DNA of 64,000 nucleotides from Elymus sibiricus. Its lineage: Eukaryota; Streptophyta; Magnoliopsida; Poales; Poaceae. Of the stretch, positions 26,172 to 39,427 are shown piece after piece; position 1 is the first letter of the stretch; each line of letters starts with the position of its first letter. The notes under the pieces were generated by a model that was given only the letters and a program-made list of their open reading frames with translations, was not told the DNA's origin and ran no database searches. The position numbers and the translations under genes were made by a program. The stretch is from assembly GCA_039707655.1 (NCBI GenBank), contig CM077665.1, forward strand, positions 447,515,531 to 447,579,530, written 5' to 3'.

Positions 26172-27531
26172 AAAATAAATCATGAAATGCATGAAAAATA
26201 GCAAATGAAGTTAGAAAAGGGTTGAAAAGTGATGACGTGGCTTTGAATGGTGCATATTGAATGCAGAAAAAGTCTTGAGTTAAAATATGATTAAAAAAAT
26301 GAAATCCCTTTGTAATAGACGAGTTTTCGTCCGAAACACTGATACTTCGAAGGAGATTGTCCAGTTTGTACACGAAGTGCATCCAGTTTTTCCCGTAACC
26401 CTCTCAACTTTTTAGCACATGCTACGTGGGTGAAATTATGATACCATGCCAATTTTCAACCATTTCAGAGTTCATTTGCAGTGCTTTTCAATTTCAGGGT
26501 CATCTTAGCTCAAAATAAATCATGAAATGCATGAAAAATAGCAAATGAAGTCAGAAAAGGGTTGAAAAGTGATGATGTGGCTTTTAATGGTGCATATTGA
26601 ATGCAGAAAAAGTCTTGAGTTAAAATATGTTTAAAAATATGAAATCCCTTTGTAATAGACGAGTTTTCGTCCGAAACCCTGATACTTCGAAGGAGATTGT
26701 CCAGTTTGTACAAGAAGTGCATCCAGTTTTTCCCGTAACCCTCTCAACTTTTTAGCACATGCTATGTGGGAGAAATTATGATACCATGCCAATTTTCAAC
26801 CATTCCAGAGTTCATTTGCAGTGCTTTTCAATCTCAGGGTCATCCTAGCGCAAAATAAATCATGAAATGCATGAAAAACATCAAATGAAGTCAAAAAAGG
26901 GTTGAAAAGTGATGATGTTGCTTTGAATGGTGCATATTGAATGCAGAAAAAGTCTTGAGTTAAAATATGTTTAAAAAATGAAATCCCTTTTGTAATAGAC
27001 GAGTTTTCGTCCGAAACCCTAATACTTCGAAGGAGATTTTCCAGTTTGTACACGAAGTGCAGCGAGTTTTTCCCGTAACTCTCTCAACTTTTCAGCACAT
27101 GCTATGTGGGTGAAATTATGATACCATGCCAATTTTAAACCATTTCAGAGTTCATTTGCAGTGCTGTTCAATCTCAGGGTCATCTTAGCTCAAAATAAAT
27201 CATGAAATGCATGAAAAATAGCAAATGAAGTCAGAAAAGGGTTGAAAAGTGATGATGTGGCTTTTAATGGTGCATATTGAATCCAGAAAAAGTCTTGAGT
27301 TAAAATATGTTTAAAAATATGAAATTCCTTTGTAATAGACGAGTTTTCGTCCGAAACCCTGATACTTCGAAGGAGATTGTCCAGTTTGTACAAGAAGTGC
27401 ATCCAGTTTTTCCCGTAACCCTCTCAACTTTTTAGCACATGCTATGTGGGTGAAATTATGATACCATGCCAATTTTCAACCATTCCAGAGTTCATTTGCA
27501 GTGCTTTTCAATCTCAGGGTCATCCTAGCTC
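26172..27531. repeat. Cassette S, copy 4
   Basis: The four marked monomers are present, including GTGCTGTTC near 27166 shared with copy 3. The A monomer that follows (27532) has private changes (CTATGTAGGTG, CATGCAAATTT). Confidence 0.88.
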
Positions 27532-28211
27532 AAAATAAATCATGAAATGCATGAAAAACATCAAATGAAGTCAGAAAAGGGTTGAAAAGTGATGATGTTG
27601 CTTTGAATGGTGCATATTGAATGCAGAAAAAGTCTTGAGTTAAAATATGTTTAAAAAATGAAATCCCTTTTGTAATAGACGAGTTTTCGTCCGAAACCCT
27701 GATACTTCGAAGGAGATTTTCCAGTTTGTACACGAAGTGCATCGAGTTTTTCCCGTAACCCTCTCAACTTTTTAGCACATGCTATGTAGGTGAAATTATG
27801 ATACCATGCAAATTTTCAACCATTTCAGAGTTCATTTGCAGTGCTATTCAATCTCAGGGTCATCTTAGCTCAAAATAAATCATGAAATGCATGAAAAATA
27901 GCAAATGAAGTCAGAAAAGGGTTGAAAAGTGATGATGTGAATTTGAATGGTGCATATTGAATGCAGAAAAAGTCTTGAGTTAAAATATGTTTAAAAATAT
28001 GAAATCCCTTTGTAATAGACATGTTTTCGTCCGAAACCATAATACTTCGAAGGAGATTGTCCAGTTTCTACACGAAGTACATCTAGTTTTTCCCGTAACC
28101 CTCTCAACTTTTTAGCACATGCTATGTGGATGAAATTATGATACCATGCCAATTTTCAACCATTCCAGAGTTCATTTGCAGTGCTTTTCAATCTCAGGGT
28201 CATCTTAGCTC

Positions 28212-28551
28212 AAAATAAATCATGAAATGCATGAAAAATAGCAAATGAAGTCAGAAAAGGGTTGAAAAGTGATGATGTGGCTTTTAATGGTGCATATTGA
28301 ATGCAGAAAAAGTCTTGAGTTAACATTTGTTTAAAAATATGAAATACCTTTGTAATAGACGAGTTTTCGTCCGAAACCCTGATACTTCGAAGGAGATTGT
28401 CCAGTTTGTACAAGAAGTGCATCCTGTTTTTCCCGTAACCCTCTCAACTTTTTAGCACATGCTATGTGGGTGAAATTATGATACCATGCCAATTTTCAAC
28501 CATTTCAGAGATCATTTGCAGTGCTTTTCAATCTCAGGGTCATCTTAGCTC
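28212..28551. repeat. Junction monomer at a one-monomer difference between block copies
   Basis: The left part equals the monomer at 38749 (TTAACATTTG, AAATACC, AGAGATCATTTG). The last bases (GGGTCATCTTAGC) equal the end of the monomer at 39089, which is absent from this copy. The switch would lie between 28511 and 28541. A clean one-monomer deletion here, or an insertion in the other copy, would explain it. The evidence for the right part is a single variant, so confidence is moderate. Confidence 0.6.
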
Positions 28552-31500
28552 AAAATAAATCATGAAATGCATGAAAAATAGCAAATGATGTCAGAAAAGG
28601 GTTGAAAAGTGATGATGTGGCTTTGAATGGTGCATATTGAATGCAGAAAAAGTCTTGAGTTAAAATATGATTAAAAAAATGAAATCCCTTTGTAATAGAC
28701 GAGTTTTCGTCCGAAACACTGATACTTCGAAGGAGATTGTCCAGTTTGTACATGAAGTGCATCCAGTTTTTCCCGTAACCCTCTCAACTTTTTAGCACAT
28801 CTTACGTGGGTGAAATTATGATACCATGCCAATTTTCAACCATTTCAGAGTTCATTTGCAGTGCTTTTCAATTTCAGGGTCATCTTAGCTCAAAATAAAT
28901 CATGAAATGCATGAAAAATAGCAAATGAAGTCAGAAAAGGGTTGAAAAGTGATGATGTGGCTTTTAATGGTGCATATTGAATGCAGAAAAAGTCTTGAGT
29001 TAAAATATGTTTAAAAATATGAAATCCCTTTGTAATAGACGAGTTTTCGTCCGAAACCCTGATACTTCCAAGGAGATTGTCCAGTTTGTACAAGAAGTGC
29101 ATCCAGTTTTTCCCGTAACCCTCTCAACTTTTTAGCACATGCTATGTGGGTGAAATTATGATACCATGCCAATTTTCAACCATTCCAGAGTTCATTTGCA
29201 GTGCTTTTCAATCTCAGGGTCATCCTAGCTCAAAATAAATCATGAAATGCATGAAAAACATCAAATGAAGTCAAAAAAGGGTTGAAAAGTGATGATGTTG
29301 CTTTGAATGGTGCATATTGAATGCAGAAAAAGTCTTGAGTTAAAATATGTTTAAAAAATGAAATCCCTTTTGTAATAGACGAGTTTTCGTCCGAAACCCT
29401 AATACTTCGAAGGAGATTTTCCAGTTTGTACACGAAGTGCATCGAGTTTTTCCCGTAACTCTCTCAACTTTTCAGCACATGCTATGTGGGTGAAATTATG
29501 ATACCATGCCAATTTTCAACCATTTCAGAGTTCATTTGCAGTGCTATTCAATCTCAGGGTCATCTTAGCTCAAAATAAATCATGAAATGCATGAAAAATA
29601 GCAAATGAAGTCAGAAAAGGGTTGAAAAGTGATGATGTGGCTCTTAATGGTGCATATTGAATGCAGAAAAAGTCTTGAGTTAAAATATGTTTAAAAATAT
29701 GAAATTCCTTTGTAATAGACGAGTTTTCGTCCGAAACCCTGATACTTCGAAGGAGATTGTCCAGTTTGTACAAGAAGTGCATCCAGTTTTTCCCGTAACC
29801 CTCTCAACTTTTTAGCGCATGCTATGTGGGTGAAATTATGATACCATGCCAATTTTCAACCATTCCAGAGTTCATTTGCAGTGCTTTTCATTCTCAGGGT
29901 CATCCTAGCTCAAAATAAATCATGAAATGCATGAACAACATCAAATGAAGTCAGAAAAGTGTTGAAAAGTGATGATGTTGCTTTGAATGGTGCATATTGA
30001 ATGCAGAAAAAGTCTTGAGTTAAAATATGTTTAAAAAATGAAATCCCTTTTGTAATAGACGAGTTTTCGTCCGAAACCCTGATACTTCGAAGGAGATTTT
30101 CCAGTTTGTACACGATGTGCATCGAGTTTTTCCCGTAACTCTCTCAACTTTTTAGCACATGCTATGTGGGTGAAATTATGATACCATGCCAATTTTCAAC
30201 CATTTCAGAGTTCATTTGCAGTGCTATTCAATCTCAGGGTCATCTTAGCTCAAAATAAATCATGAAATGCATGAAAAATAGCAAATGAAGTCAGAAAAGG
30301 GTTGAAAAGTGATGATGTGAATTTGAATGGTGCATATTGAATGCAGAAAAAGTCTTGAGTTAAAATATGTTTAAAAATATGAAATCCCTTTGTAATAGAC
30401 ATGTTTTCGTCCGAAACCATAATACTTCGAAGGAGATTGTCTAGTTTCTACACGAAGTACATCTAGTTTTTCCCGTAACCCTCTCAACTTTTTAGCACAT
30501 GCTATGTGGATGAAATTATGATACCATGCCAATTTTCAACCATTCCAGAGTTCATTTGCAGTGCTTTTCAATCTCAGGGTCATCTTAGCTCAAAATAAAT
30601 CATGAAATGCATGAAAAATAGCAAATGAAGTCAGAAAAGGGTTGAAAAGTGATGATGTGGCTTTTAATGGTGCATATTGAATGCAGAAAAAGTCTTGAGT
30701 TAACATATGTTTAAAAATATGAAATCCCTTTGTAATAGACGAGTTTTCGTCCGAAACCCTGATACTTCGACGGAGATTGTCCAGTTTGTACAAGAAGTGC
30801 ATCCTGTTTTTCCCGTAACCCTCTCAACTTTTTAGCACATGCTATGTGGGTGAAATTATGATACCATGCCAATTTTCAACCATTTCAGAGATCATTTGCA
30901 GTGCTTTTCAATCTCAGGGTTATCTTAGCTCAAAATAAATCATGAAATGCATGAAAAATAGCAAATGAAGTCAGAAAAGGGTTGAAAAGTAATGACGTGG
31001 CTTTGAATGGTACATATTGAATGCAGAAAAAGTCTTGAGTTAAAATATGTTTAAAAAATGAAATCCCTTTGTAATAGACGAGTTTTCGTCCGAAACCCTC
31101 ATACTTAGAAGGAGATTGTCCAGTTTGTACACGAAGTGCATCTAGTTTTTCCCGTAACCCTCTCAACTTTTTAGCACATGCTATGTGGGTGAAATTATGA
31201 TACCATGCCAAGTTTCAACCATTTCAGAGTTCATTTGCAGTGCTTTTCAATCTCAGGGTCATCTTAGCTCAAAATAAATCATGAAATGCATGAAAAATAG
31301 CAAATGATGTCAGAAAAGGGTTGAAAAGTGATGATGTGGCTTTTAATGGTGCATATTGAATGCAGAAAAAGTCTTGAGTTAAAATATGATTAAAAATATG
31401 AAATCCCTTTGTAATAGACGAGTTTTCGTCCGAAACCCTGATACTTCGAAGGAGATTGTCCAGTTTGTACACGAAGTGCATCCAGTTTTTCCCGTAACCC

Positions 31501-33650
31501 TCTCAACTTTTTAGCACATGCTACGTGCGTGAAATTATGATACCATGCCAATTTTCAACCATTTCAGAGTTCATTTGCAGTGCTTTTCAATCTCAGGGTT
31601 ATCTTTGCTCAAAATAAATCATGAAATGCATGAAAAATAGCAAATGAAGTCAGAAAAGGGTTGAAAAGTGATGACGTGGCTTTGAATGGTACATATTGAA
31701 TGCAGAAAAAGTCTTGAGTTAAAATATGATTAAAAATATGAAATCCCTTTGTAATAGACGAGTTTTCGTCCGAAACCCTGATACTTCGAAGGAGATTGTC
31801 CAGTTTGTACACGAAGTGCATCCAGTTTTTCCCGTAACCCTCTCAACTTTTTAGCACATGCTATGTGGGTGAAATTATGATACCATACCAATTTTCAACC
31901 ATTTCAGAGTTCATTTGCAGTGCTTTTCAATCTCAGGGTCATCTTAGCTCAAAATAAATCATGAAATGCATGAAAAATAGCAAATGATGTCAGAAAAGGG
32001 TTGAAAAGTGATGATGTGGCTTTGAATGGTGCATATTGAATGCAGAAAAAGTCTTGAGTTAAAATATGATTAAAAAAATGAAATCCCTTTGTAATAGACG
32101 AGTTTTCGTCCGTAACCCTGATACTTGGAAGGAGATTGTCCAGTTTGTACACGAAGTGCATCCAGTTTTTCCCGTAACCCTCTCAACTTTTTAGCACATG
32201 CGACGTGGGTGAAATTATGATACCATGCCAATTTTCAACCATTTCAGCGTTCATTTGCAGTGCTTTTCAATTTCAGGGTCATCTTAGCTCAAAATAAATC
32301 ATGAAATGCATGAAAAATAGCAAATGAAGTCAGAAAAGGCTTGAAAAGTGATGATGTGGCTTTTAATGGTGCATATTGAATGCAGAAAAAGTCTTGAGTT
32401 AAAATATGTTTAAAAATATGAGATCCCTTTGTAATAGACGAGTTTTTGTCCGAAACCCTGATACTTCGAAGGAGATTGTCCAGTTTGTACAAGAAGTGCA
32501 TCCAGTTTTTCCCGTAACCCTCTCAACTTTTTAGCACATGCTATGTGGGTGAAATTATGATACCATGCCAATTTTCAACCATTCCAGAGTTCATTTGCAG
32601 TGCTTTTCAATCTCAGGGTCATCCTAGCTCAAAATAAATCATGAAATGCATGAAAAACATCAAATGAAGTCAGAAAAGGGTTGAAAAGTGATGATGTTGC
32701 TTTGAATGGTGCATATTGAATGCAGAAAAAGTCTTGAGTTAAAATATGTTTAAAAAATGAAATCCCTTTTGTAATAGACGAATTTTCGTCCGAAACCCTG
32801 ATACTTCGAAGGAGATTTTCCAGTTTGTACACGAAGTGCATCGAGGTTTTCCCGTAACTCTCTCAACTTTTTAGCACATGCTATGTGGGTGAAATTATGA
32901 TACCATGCCAATTTTCAACCATTTCAGAGTTCATTTGCAGTGCTATTCAATCTCAGGGTCATCTTAGCTCAAAATAAATCATGAAATGCATGAAAAATAG
33001 CAAATGAAGTCAGAAAAGGGTTGAAAAGTGATGATGTGGCTTTGAATGGTGCATATTGAATGCAAAAAAAGTCTTGAGTTAAAATATGTTTAAAAATATG
33101 AAATCCCTTTGTAATAGACATGTTTTCGTCCGAAACCATAAAACTTCGAAGGAGATTGTCCAGTTTCTACACGAAGTACATCTAGTTTTTCCCGTAACCC
33201 TCTCAACTTTTTAGCACATGCTATGTGGATGAAATTATGATACCATGCCAATTTTCAACCATTCCAGAGTTCATTTGCAGTGCTTTTCAATCTCAGGGTC
33301 ATCTTAGCTCAAAATAAATCATGAAATGCATGAAAAATAGCAAATGAAGTCAGAAAAGGGTTGAAAAGTGATGAAGTGGCTTTTAATGGTGCATATTGAA
33401 TGCAGAAAAAGTCTTGAGTTAACATATGTTTAAAAATATGAAATCCCTTTGTAATAGACGAGTTTTCGTCCGGAACCCTGATACTTCGAAGGAGATTGTC
33501 CAGTTTGTACAAGAAGTGCATCCTGTTTTTCCCGTAACCCTCTCAACTTTTTAGCACATGCTATGTGGGTGAAATTATGATACCATGCCAATTTTTAACC
33601 ATTTCAGAGATCATTTGCAGTGCTTTTCAATCTCAGGGTTATCTTAGCTC

Positions 33651-33989
33651 AAAATAACTCATGAAATGCATGAAAAATAGCAAATGAAGTCAGAAAAGGG
33701 TTGAAAAGTAATGACGTGGCTTTGAATGGTACATATTGAATGCAGAAAAAGTCTTGAGTTAAAATATGTTTGAAAAATGAAATCCCTTTGTAATAGACGA
33801 GTTTTCGTCCGAAACCCTCATACGTAGAAGGAGATTGTCCAGTTTGTACACGAAGTGCATCCAGTTTTTCCCGTAACCCTCTCAACTTTTTAGCACATGC
33901 TATGTGGGTGAAATTATGATACCATGCCAATTTTCAACCATTTCAGAGTTCATTTGCAGGGCTTTTCAATCTCAGGGTTATCTTAGCTC
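33651..33989. repeat. Chimeric junction monomer before cassette P
   Basis: The left part matches the monomer at 44866 (TTTGAAAAATG, CATACGTAG). The end carries TGCAGGGCTTTT and GGGTTATC, otherwise seen only in the F monomers that precede cassette P (4757, 11894, 15633). Cassette P indeed follows at 33990. The switch probably lies between about 33902 and 33960. This records the joining of the large block to a block of the 3739-21751 type. Confidence 0.75.
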
Positions 33990-35008
33990 AAAATAAATCA
34001 TGAAATGCATGAAAAATAGCAAATGAAGTCAGAAAAGGGTTGAAAAGTGATGACGTGGCTTTGAATGGTACATATTGAATGCAGAAAAAGTCTTGAGTTA
34101 AAATATGTCTAAAAAATGAAATCCCGTTGTAGTAGACGAGTTTTCGTCCGAAACCCTCATACTTAGAAGGAGATTGTCCAGTTTGTACACGAAGTGCATC
34201 CAGTTTTTCCCGTAACCCTCTCAACTTTTTAGCACATGCTATGTGGGTGAAATTATGATACCATGCCAATTTTCAACCATTTCAGAGTTCATTTGCAGTG
34301 CTTTTCAATCTCAGGGTCATCTTAGCTCAAAATAAATCATGAAATGCTTGAAAAATAGCAAATGATGTCAGAAAAGGGTTGAAAAGTGATGATGTGGCTT
34401 TGAATGGTGCATATTGAATGCAGAAAAAGTCTTGAGTTAAAATATGATTAAAAAAATGAAATCCCTTTGTAATAGACGAGTTTTCGTCCGAAACCCTGAT
34501 ACTTCGAAGGAGATTGTCCAGTTTGTACACGAAGTGCATCCAGTTTTTCCCGTAACCCTCTCAACTTTTTAGCACATGCTACGTGGGTGAAATTATGATA
34601 CCATGCCAATTTTTAACCATTTCAGAGTTCATTTGCAGTGCTTTTCAATTTCAGGGTCATCTTAGCTCAAAATAAATCATGAAATGCATGAAAAATAGCA
34701 AATGAAGTCAGAAAAGGGTTGAAAAGTGATGATGTGGCTTTTAATGGTGCATATTGAATGCAGAAAAAGTATTGAGTTAAAATATGTTTAAAAATATGAA
34801 ATCCCTTTGTAATAGACGAGTTTTCGTCCGAAACCCTGATACTTCGAAGGAGATTGTCCAGTTTGTACAAGAAGTGCATCCAGTTTTTCCCGTAACCCTC
34901 TCAACTTTTTAGCACATGCTATGTGGGTGAAATTATGATACCATGCCAATTTTCAACCATTCCAGAGTTCATTTGCAGTGCTTTTCAATCTCAGGGTCAT
35001 CCTAGCTC
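33990..35008. repeat. Cassette P, copy 4
   Basis: The three marked monomers are present. The second has GAAACCCTG where the other copies have GAAACACTG, so this copy is slightly diverged or represents an older form. Confidence 0.86.
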
Positions 35009-36708
35009 AAAATAAATCATGAAATGCATGAAAAACATCAAATGAAGTCAGAAAAGGGTTGAAAAGTGATGATGTTGCTTTGAATGGTGCATATTGAATG
35101 CAGAAAAAGTCTTGAGTTAAAATATGTTTAAAAAATGAAATCCCTTTTGTAATAGACGAGTTTTCGTCCGAAACCCTGATACTTCGAAGGAGATTTTCCA
35201 GTTTGTACACGAAGTGCATCGAGTTTTTCCCGTAACTCTCTCAACTTTTTAGCACATGCTATGTGGGTGAAATTATGATACCATGCCAATTTTCAACCAT
35301 TTCAGAGTTCATTTGCAGTGCTATTCAATCTCAGGGTCATCTTAGCTCAAAATAAATCATGAAATGCATGAAAAATAGCAAATGAAGTCAGAAAAGGGTT
35401 GAAAAGTGATGATGTGGCTTTTAATGGTGCATATTGAATGCAAAAAAAGTCTTGAGTTAAAATATGTTTAAAAATATGAAATCCCTTTGTAATAGACGAG
35501 TTTTCGTCCGAAACCCTGATACTTTGAAGGAGATTGTCAAGTTTGTACAAGAAGTGCATCCAGTTTTTCCCGTAACCCTCTCAACTTTTTAGCACATGCT
35601 ATGTGGGTGAAATTATGATACCATGCCAATTTTCAACCATTCCAGAGTTCATTTGCAGTGCTTTTCAATCTCAGGGTCATCCTAGCTCAAAATAAATCAT
35701 GAAATGCATGAAAAACATCAAATGAAGTCAGAAAAGGGTTGAAAAGTGATGATGTTGCTTTGAATGGTGCATATTGAATGCAGAAAAAGTCTTGAGTTAA
35801 AATATGTTTAAAAAATGAAATCCCTTTTGTAATAGACGAGTTTTCGTCCGAAACCCTGATACTTCGAAGGAGATTTTCCAGTTTGTACACGAAGTGCATC
35901 GAGTTTTTCCCGTAACTCTCTCAACTTTTTAGCACATGCTATGTGGGTGAAATTATGATACCATGCCAATTTTCAACCATTTCAGAGTTCATTTGCAGTG
36001 CTATTCAATCTCAGGGTCATCTTAGCTCAAAATAAATCATGAAATGCATGAAAAATAGCAAATGAAGTCAGAAAAGGGTTGAAAAGTGATGATGTGGCTT
36101 TTAATGGTGCATATTGAATGCAAAAAAAGTCTTGAGTTAAAATATGTTTAAAAATATGAAATCCCTTTGTAATAGACGAGTTTTCGTCCGAAACCCTGAT
36201 ACTTTGAAGGAGATTGTCAAGTTTGTACAAGAAGTGCATCCAGTTTTTCCCGTAACCCTCTCAACTTTTTAGCACATGCTATGTGGGTGAAATTATGATA
36301 CCATGCCAATTTTCAACCATTCCAGAGTTCATTTGCAGTGCTTTTCAATCTCAGGGTCATCCTAGCTCAAAATAAATCATGAAATGCATGAAAAACATCA
36401 AATGAAGTCAGAAAAGGGTTGAAAAGTGATGATGTTGCTTTGAATGGTGCATATTGAATGCAGAAAAAGTCTTGAGTTAAAATATGTTTAAAAAATGAAA
36501 TCCCTTTTGTAATAGACGAGTTTTCGTCCGAAACCCTGATACTTCGAAGGAGATTTTCCAGTTTGTACACGAAGTGCATCGAGTTTTTGCCGTAACTCTC
36601 TCAACTTTTTAGCACATGCTATGTGGGTGAAATTATGATACCATGCCAATTTTCAACCATTTCAGAGTTCATTTGCAGTGCTTTTCAATCTCAGGGTTAC
36701 CTTAGCTC
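35009..36708. repeat. A/Q dimer sub-array, A-Q-A-Q-A
   Basis: Five alternating monomers end with the TTTTTGCCGT A monomer, the counterpart of 24472-26171. Confidence 0.9.
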
Positions 36709-38068
36709 AAAATAAATCATGAAATGCATGAAAAATAGCAAATGAAGTTAGAAAAGGGTTGAAAAGTGATGACGTGGCTTTGAATGGTGCATATTGAATG
36801 CAGAAAAAGTCTTGAGTTAAAATATGATTAAAAAAATGAAATCCCTTTGTAATAGACGAGTTTTCGTCCGAAACACTGATACTTCGAAGGAGATTGTCCA
36901 GTTTGTACACGAAGTGCATCCAGTTTTTCCCGTAGCCCTCTCAACTTTTTAGCACATGCTACGTGGGTGAAATTATGATACCATGCCAATTTTCAACCAT
37001 TTCAGAGTTCATTTGCAGTGCTTTTCAATTTCAGGGTCATCTTAGCTCAAAATAAATCATGAAATGCATGAAAAATAGCAAATGAAGTCAGAAAAGGGTT
37101 GAAAAGTGATGATGTGGCTTTTAATGGTGCATATTGAATGCAGAAAAAGTCTTGAGTTAAAATATGTTTAAAAATATGAAATCCCTTTGTAATAGACGAG
37201 TTTTCGTCCGAAACCCTGATACTTCGAAGGAGATTGTCCAGTTTGTACAAGAAGTGCATCCAGTTTTTCCCGTAACCCTCTCAACTTTTTAGCACATGCT
37301 ATGTGGGAGAAATTATGATACCATGCCAATTTTCAACCATTCCAGAGTTCATTTGCAGTGCTTTTCAATCTCAGGGTCATCCTAGCGCAAAATAAATCAT
37401 GAAATGCATGAAAAACATCAAATGAAGTCAAAAAAGGGTTGAAAAGTGATGATGTTGCTTTGAATGGTGCATATTGAATGCAGAAAAAGTCTTGAGTTAA
37501 AATATGTTTAAAAAATGAAATCCCTTTTGTAATAGACGAGTTTTCGTCCGAAACCCTAATACTTCGAAGGAGATTTTCCAGTTTGTACACGAAGTGCGGC
37601 GAGTTTTTCCCGTAACTCTCTCAACTTTTCAGCACATGCTATGTGGGTGAAATTATGATACCATGCCAATTTTAAACCATTTCAGAGTTCATTTGCAGTG
37701 CTATTCAATCTCAGGGTCATCTTAGCTCAAAATAAATCATGAAATGCATGAAAAATAGCAAATGAAGTCAGAAAAGGGTTGAAAAGTGATGATGTGGCTT
37801 TTAATGGTGCATATTGAATCCAGAAAAAGTCTTGAGTTAAAATATGTTTAAAAATATGAAATTCCTTTGTAATAGACGAGTTTTCGTCCGAAACCCTGAT
37901 ACTTCGAAGGAGATTGTCCAGTTTGTACCAGAAGTGCATCCAGTTTTTCCCGTAACCCTCTCAACTTTTTAGCACATGCTATGTGGGTGAAATTATGATA
38001 CCATGCCAATTTTCAACCATTCCAGAGTTCATTTGCAGTGCTTTTCAATCTCAGGGTCATCCTAGCTC
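36709..38068. repeat. Cassette S, copy 5
   Basis: The four marked monomers are present, with private changes CCGTAGCCC (first), GTGCGGCGAG (third) and TTGTACCAG (fourth) that other copies lack. Confidence 0.88.
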
Positions 38069-39088
38069 AAAATAAATCATGAAATGCATGAAAAACATCA
38101 AATGAAGTCAGAAAAGGGTTGAAAAGTGATGATGTTGCTTTGAATGGTGCATATTGAATGCAGAAAAAGTCTTGAGTTAAAATATGTTTAAAAAATGAAA
38201 TCCCTTTTGTAATAGACGAGTTTTCGTCCGAAACCCTGATACTTCGAAGGAGATTTTCCAGTTTGTACACGAAGTGCATCGAGTTTTTCCCGTAACTCTC
38301 TCAACTTTTTAGCACATGCTATGTGGGTGAAATTATGATACCATGCCAATTTTCAACCATTTCAGAGTTCATTTGCAGTGCTATTCAATCTCAGGGTCAT
38401 CTTAGCTCAAAATAAATCATGAAATGCATGAAAAATAGCAAATGAAGTCAGAAAAGGGTTGAAAAGTGATGATGTGAATTTGAATGGTGCATATTGAATG
38501 CAGAAAAAGTCTTGAGTTAAAATATGTTTAAAAATATGAAATCCCTTTGTAATAGACATGTTTTCGTCCGAAACCATAATACTTCGAAGGAGATTGTCCA
38601 GTTTCTACACGAAGTACATCTAGTTTTTCCCGTAACCCTCTCAACTTTTTAGCACATGCTATGTGGATGAAATTATGATACCATGCCAATTTTCAACCAT
38701 TCCAGAGTTCATTTGCAGTGCTTTTCAATCTCAGGGTCATCTTAGCTCAAAATAAATCATGAAATGCATGAAAAATAGCAAATGAAGTCAGAAAAGGGTT
38801 GAAAAGTGATGATGTGGCTTTTAATGGTGCATATTGAATGCAGAAAAAGTCTTGAGTTAACATTTGTTTAAAAATATGAAATACCTTTGTAATAGACGAG
38901 TTTTCGTCCGAAACCCTGATACTTCGAAGGAGATTGTCCAGTTTGTACAAGAAGTGCATCCTGTTTTTCCCGTAACCCTCTCAACTTTTTAGCACATGCT
39001 ATGTGGGTGAAATTATGATACCATGCCAATTTTCAACCATTTCAGAGATCATTTGCAGTGCTTTTCAATCTCAGGGTTATCTTAGCTC

Positions 39089-39427
39089 AAAATAAATCAT
39101 GAAATGCATGAAAAATAGCAAATGAAGTCAGAAAAGGGTTGAAAAGTAATGACGTGGCTTTGAATGGTACATATTGAATGCAGAAAAAGTCTTGAGTTAA
39201 AATATGTTTAAAAAATGAAATCCCTTTGTAATAGATGAGTTTTCGTCCGAAACCCTCATACATAGAAGGAGATTGTCCAGTTTGTACACGAAGTGCATCT
39301 AGTTTTTCCCGTAACCCTCTCAACTTTTTAGCACATGCTATGTGGGTGAAATTATGATACCATGCCAAGTTTCAACCATTTCAGAGCTCATTTGCAGTGC
39401 TTTTCAATCTCAGGGTCATCTTAGCTC
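39089..39427. repeat. Extra E-type monomer in block copy 2
   Basis: This 339-bp monomer (GTAATGACGTGG, TAATAGATGAG, CATACATAG) has no partner between 28212 and 28552 in block copy 1. It resembles the E monomers at 30932 and 42147, which occupy the equivalent place after an L monomer ending AGAGATCATTTG. It was therefore probably ancestral and lost from copy 1. Confidence 0.75.

Larger units (their letters stand above)
23112..27871. repeat. Tandem 9-monomer unit (3060 bp) and partial second copy
   Basis: Cassette S plus A-Q-A-Q-A makes a 3060-bp unit at 23112-26171. It starts again at 26172 but breaks off after cassette S and one A monomer at 27871. The private GTGCTGTTC variant near 24106 and 27166 links the two copies. 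The equivalent unit at 19372 has eleven monomers (3740 bp), one A/Q dimer more. Confidence 0.86.
24472..33989. repeat. Large segmental block, copy 1 (28 monomers, 9518 bp)
   Basis: Monomers start every 340 bp from 24472 to 30932, then 31271 and every 340 bp to 33651. The order is A-Q-A-Q-A, cassette S, A, D, then a run of mixed L, F, A, D and E monomers. It matches 35009-45204 monomer by monomer, with offsets rising from 10537 to 10876 to 11215 because copy 2 has two extra 339-bp monomers. Marker pairs include TTAACATTTG at 28321 and 38858, TTCGACGGAG at 30767 and 41982, and CCGTAACCCTG at 32111 and 43326. Confidence 0.88.
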
